Below, piece by piece: positions 63,928 through 64,000 of a stretch of DNA of 64,000 nucleotides. Location of the stretch: assembly GCF_018860745.1 (NCBI RefSeq), contig NZ_JAHKPY010000015.1:147570-211569 (forward strand), given 5' to 3'. Under the pieces are notes generated by a model that was not told the DNA's origin, did not search any database, and was given only the letters and a program-made list of their open reading frames with translations. Both the position numbers and the translations under genes were made by a program. The first letter of the stretch is position 1, and each line of letters opens with the position of its first letter. Source of the DNA: Zobellia uliginosa. GTDB lineage: Bacteria; Bacteroidota; Bacteroidia; Flavobacteriales; Flavobacteriaceae.

Positions 63928-64000
63928 AAATTTTGAATATTATAATGACATAAAAATAATGGGACAGTTTAAGAAGAATAAAAAAACAGCGTTTCCTTTA
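63928..64000 (-). other. 23S-5S intergenic spacer (partial)
   Basis: AT-rich sequence upstream of 5S in the leftward rRNA operon. The 23S 3' end is not recognisable within the window and should lie beyond its right edge. Confidence 0.5.

Noticed and set aside
1..64000. Mobile element, prophage, CRISPR array or defence island
   Set aside because: No transposase, integrase, phage structural gene, regular spaced repeat or toxin-antitoxin pair was recognised anywhere in the window.

Overview
The window is chromosomal DNA from a marine-type member of the Flavobacteriaceae (Bacteroidota). Evidence for this is a complete gldJ and porV (gliding motility / type IX secretion), flavobacterial TonB and DUF5686 proteins, many Bacteroidota-style promoters with a TAnnTTTG -7 box, very few Shine-Dalgarno sites, low G+C, and a sulfatase / PVC-type cytochrome cluster of the kind found in algal-polysaccharide degraders such as Zobellia or Maribacter. 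The genus is an inference. I see no insertion sequence, prophage, CRISPR array or integrase.

Layout. 0-8 kb: a TonB-like protein, membrane and soluble pyrophosphatases in tandem, a DUF5686 outer-membrane protein and PDH E1-beta. 8-12 kb: etfBA, a bifunctional-nuclease/UVR protein and a nucleoside transporter. 12-18.2 kb: thyA, an egtB-egtD pair with a DUF427 protein, a CBM48 mini-protein, a class V PLP enzyme, and a 2TM protein overlapping folA. 18.2-27.4 kb: murI and a PafA-like phosphatase, an MlaE/MlaF pair, a DUF389 membrane protein, mannose-1-phosphate guanylyltransferase, a SprT-like protein, an SDR and an M28 peptidase. 27.5-35.5 kb: PDH E2 and E1-alpha, cdd, porV, then divergent gldJ-murF. 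35.5-38.1 kb: an ECF sigma / 61-aa protein / MscS operon and two tiny membrane proteins. 38.2-40.4 kb: two valine tRNAs flanking a DUF2231-cytochrome-LRR protein. 40.5-46.4 kb: a leftward run of glutamate dehydrogenase, nhaD, exbB, exbD, tonB and folC. 46.6-55 kb: acyl-CoA dehydrogenase, gltBD and a DMT transporter. 55-63.3 kb: an accessory catabolic locus (sulfatase, ThuA, ketose 3-epimerase-like protein, AraC regulator and a 1066-aa SGNH/PVC-propeller/HEAT/cytochrome c lipoprotein). The window ends in the 3' part of a leftward rRNA operon (terminator and 5S rRNA).

Most of the window is housekeeping. The parts most worth following up are the 55-63 kb locus, which may oxidise, epimerise and desulfate a glycan-derived sugar without any SusC/D pair in the window; the possible EgtC-independent ergothioneine set at 13-17 kb; the membrane cytochrome-LRR fusion at 38.7 kb; the sigma / small protein / MscS operon; and several unusually placed palindromes and promoters, including predicted leaderless thyA and sprT transcripts. 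All functional statements come from reading motifs; no database search was possible.
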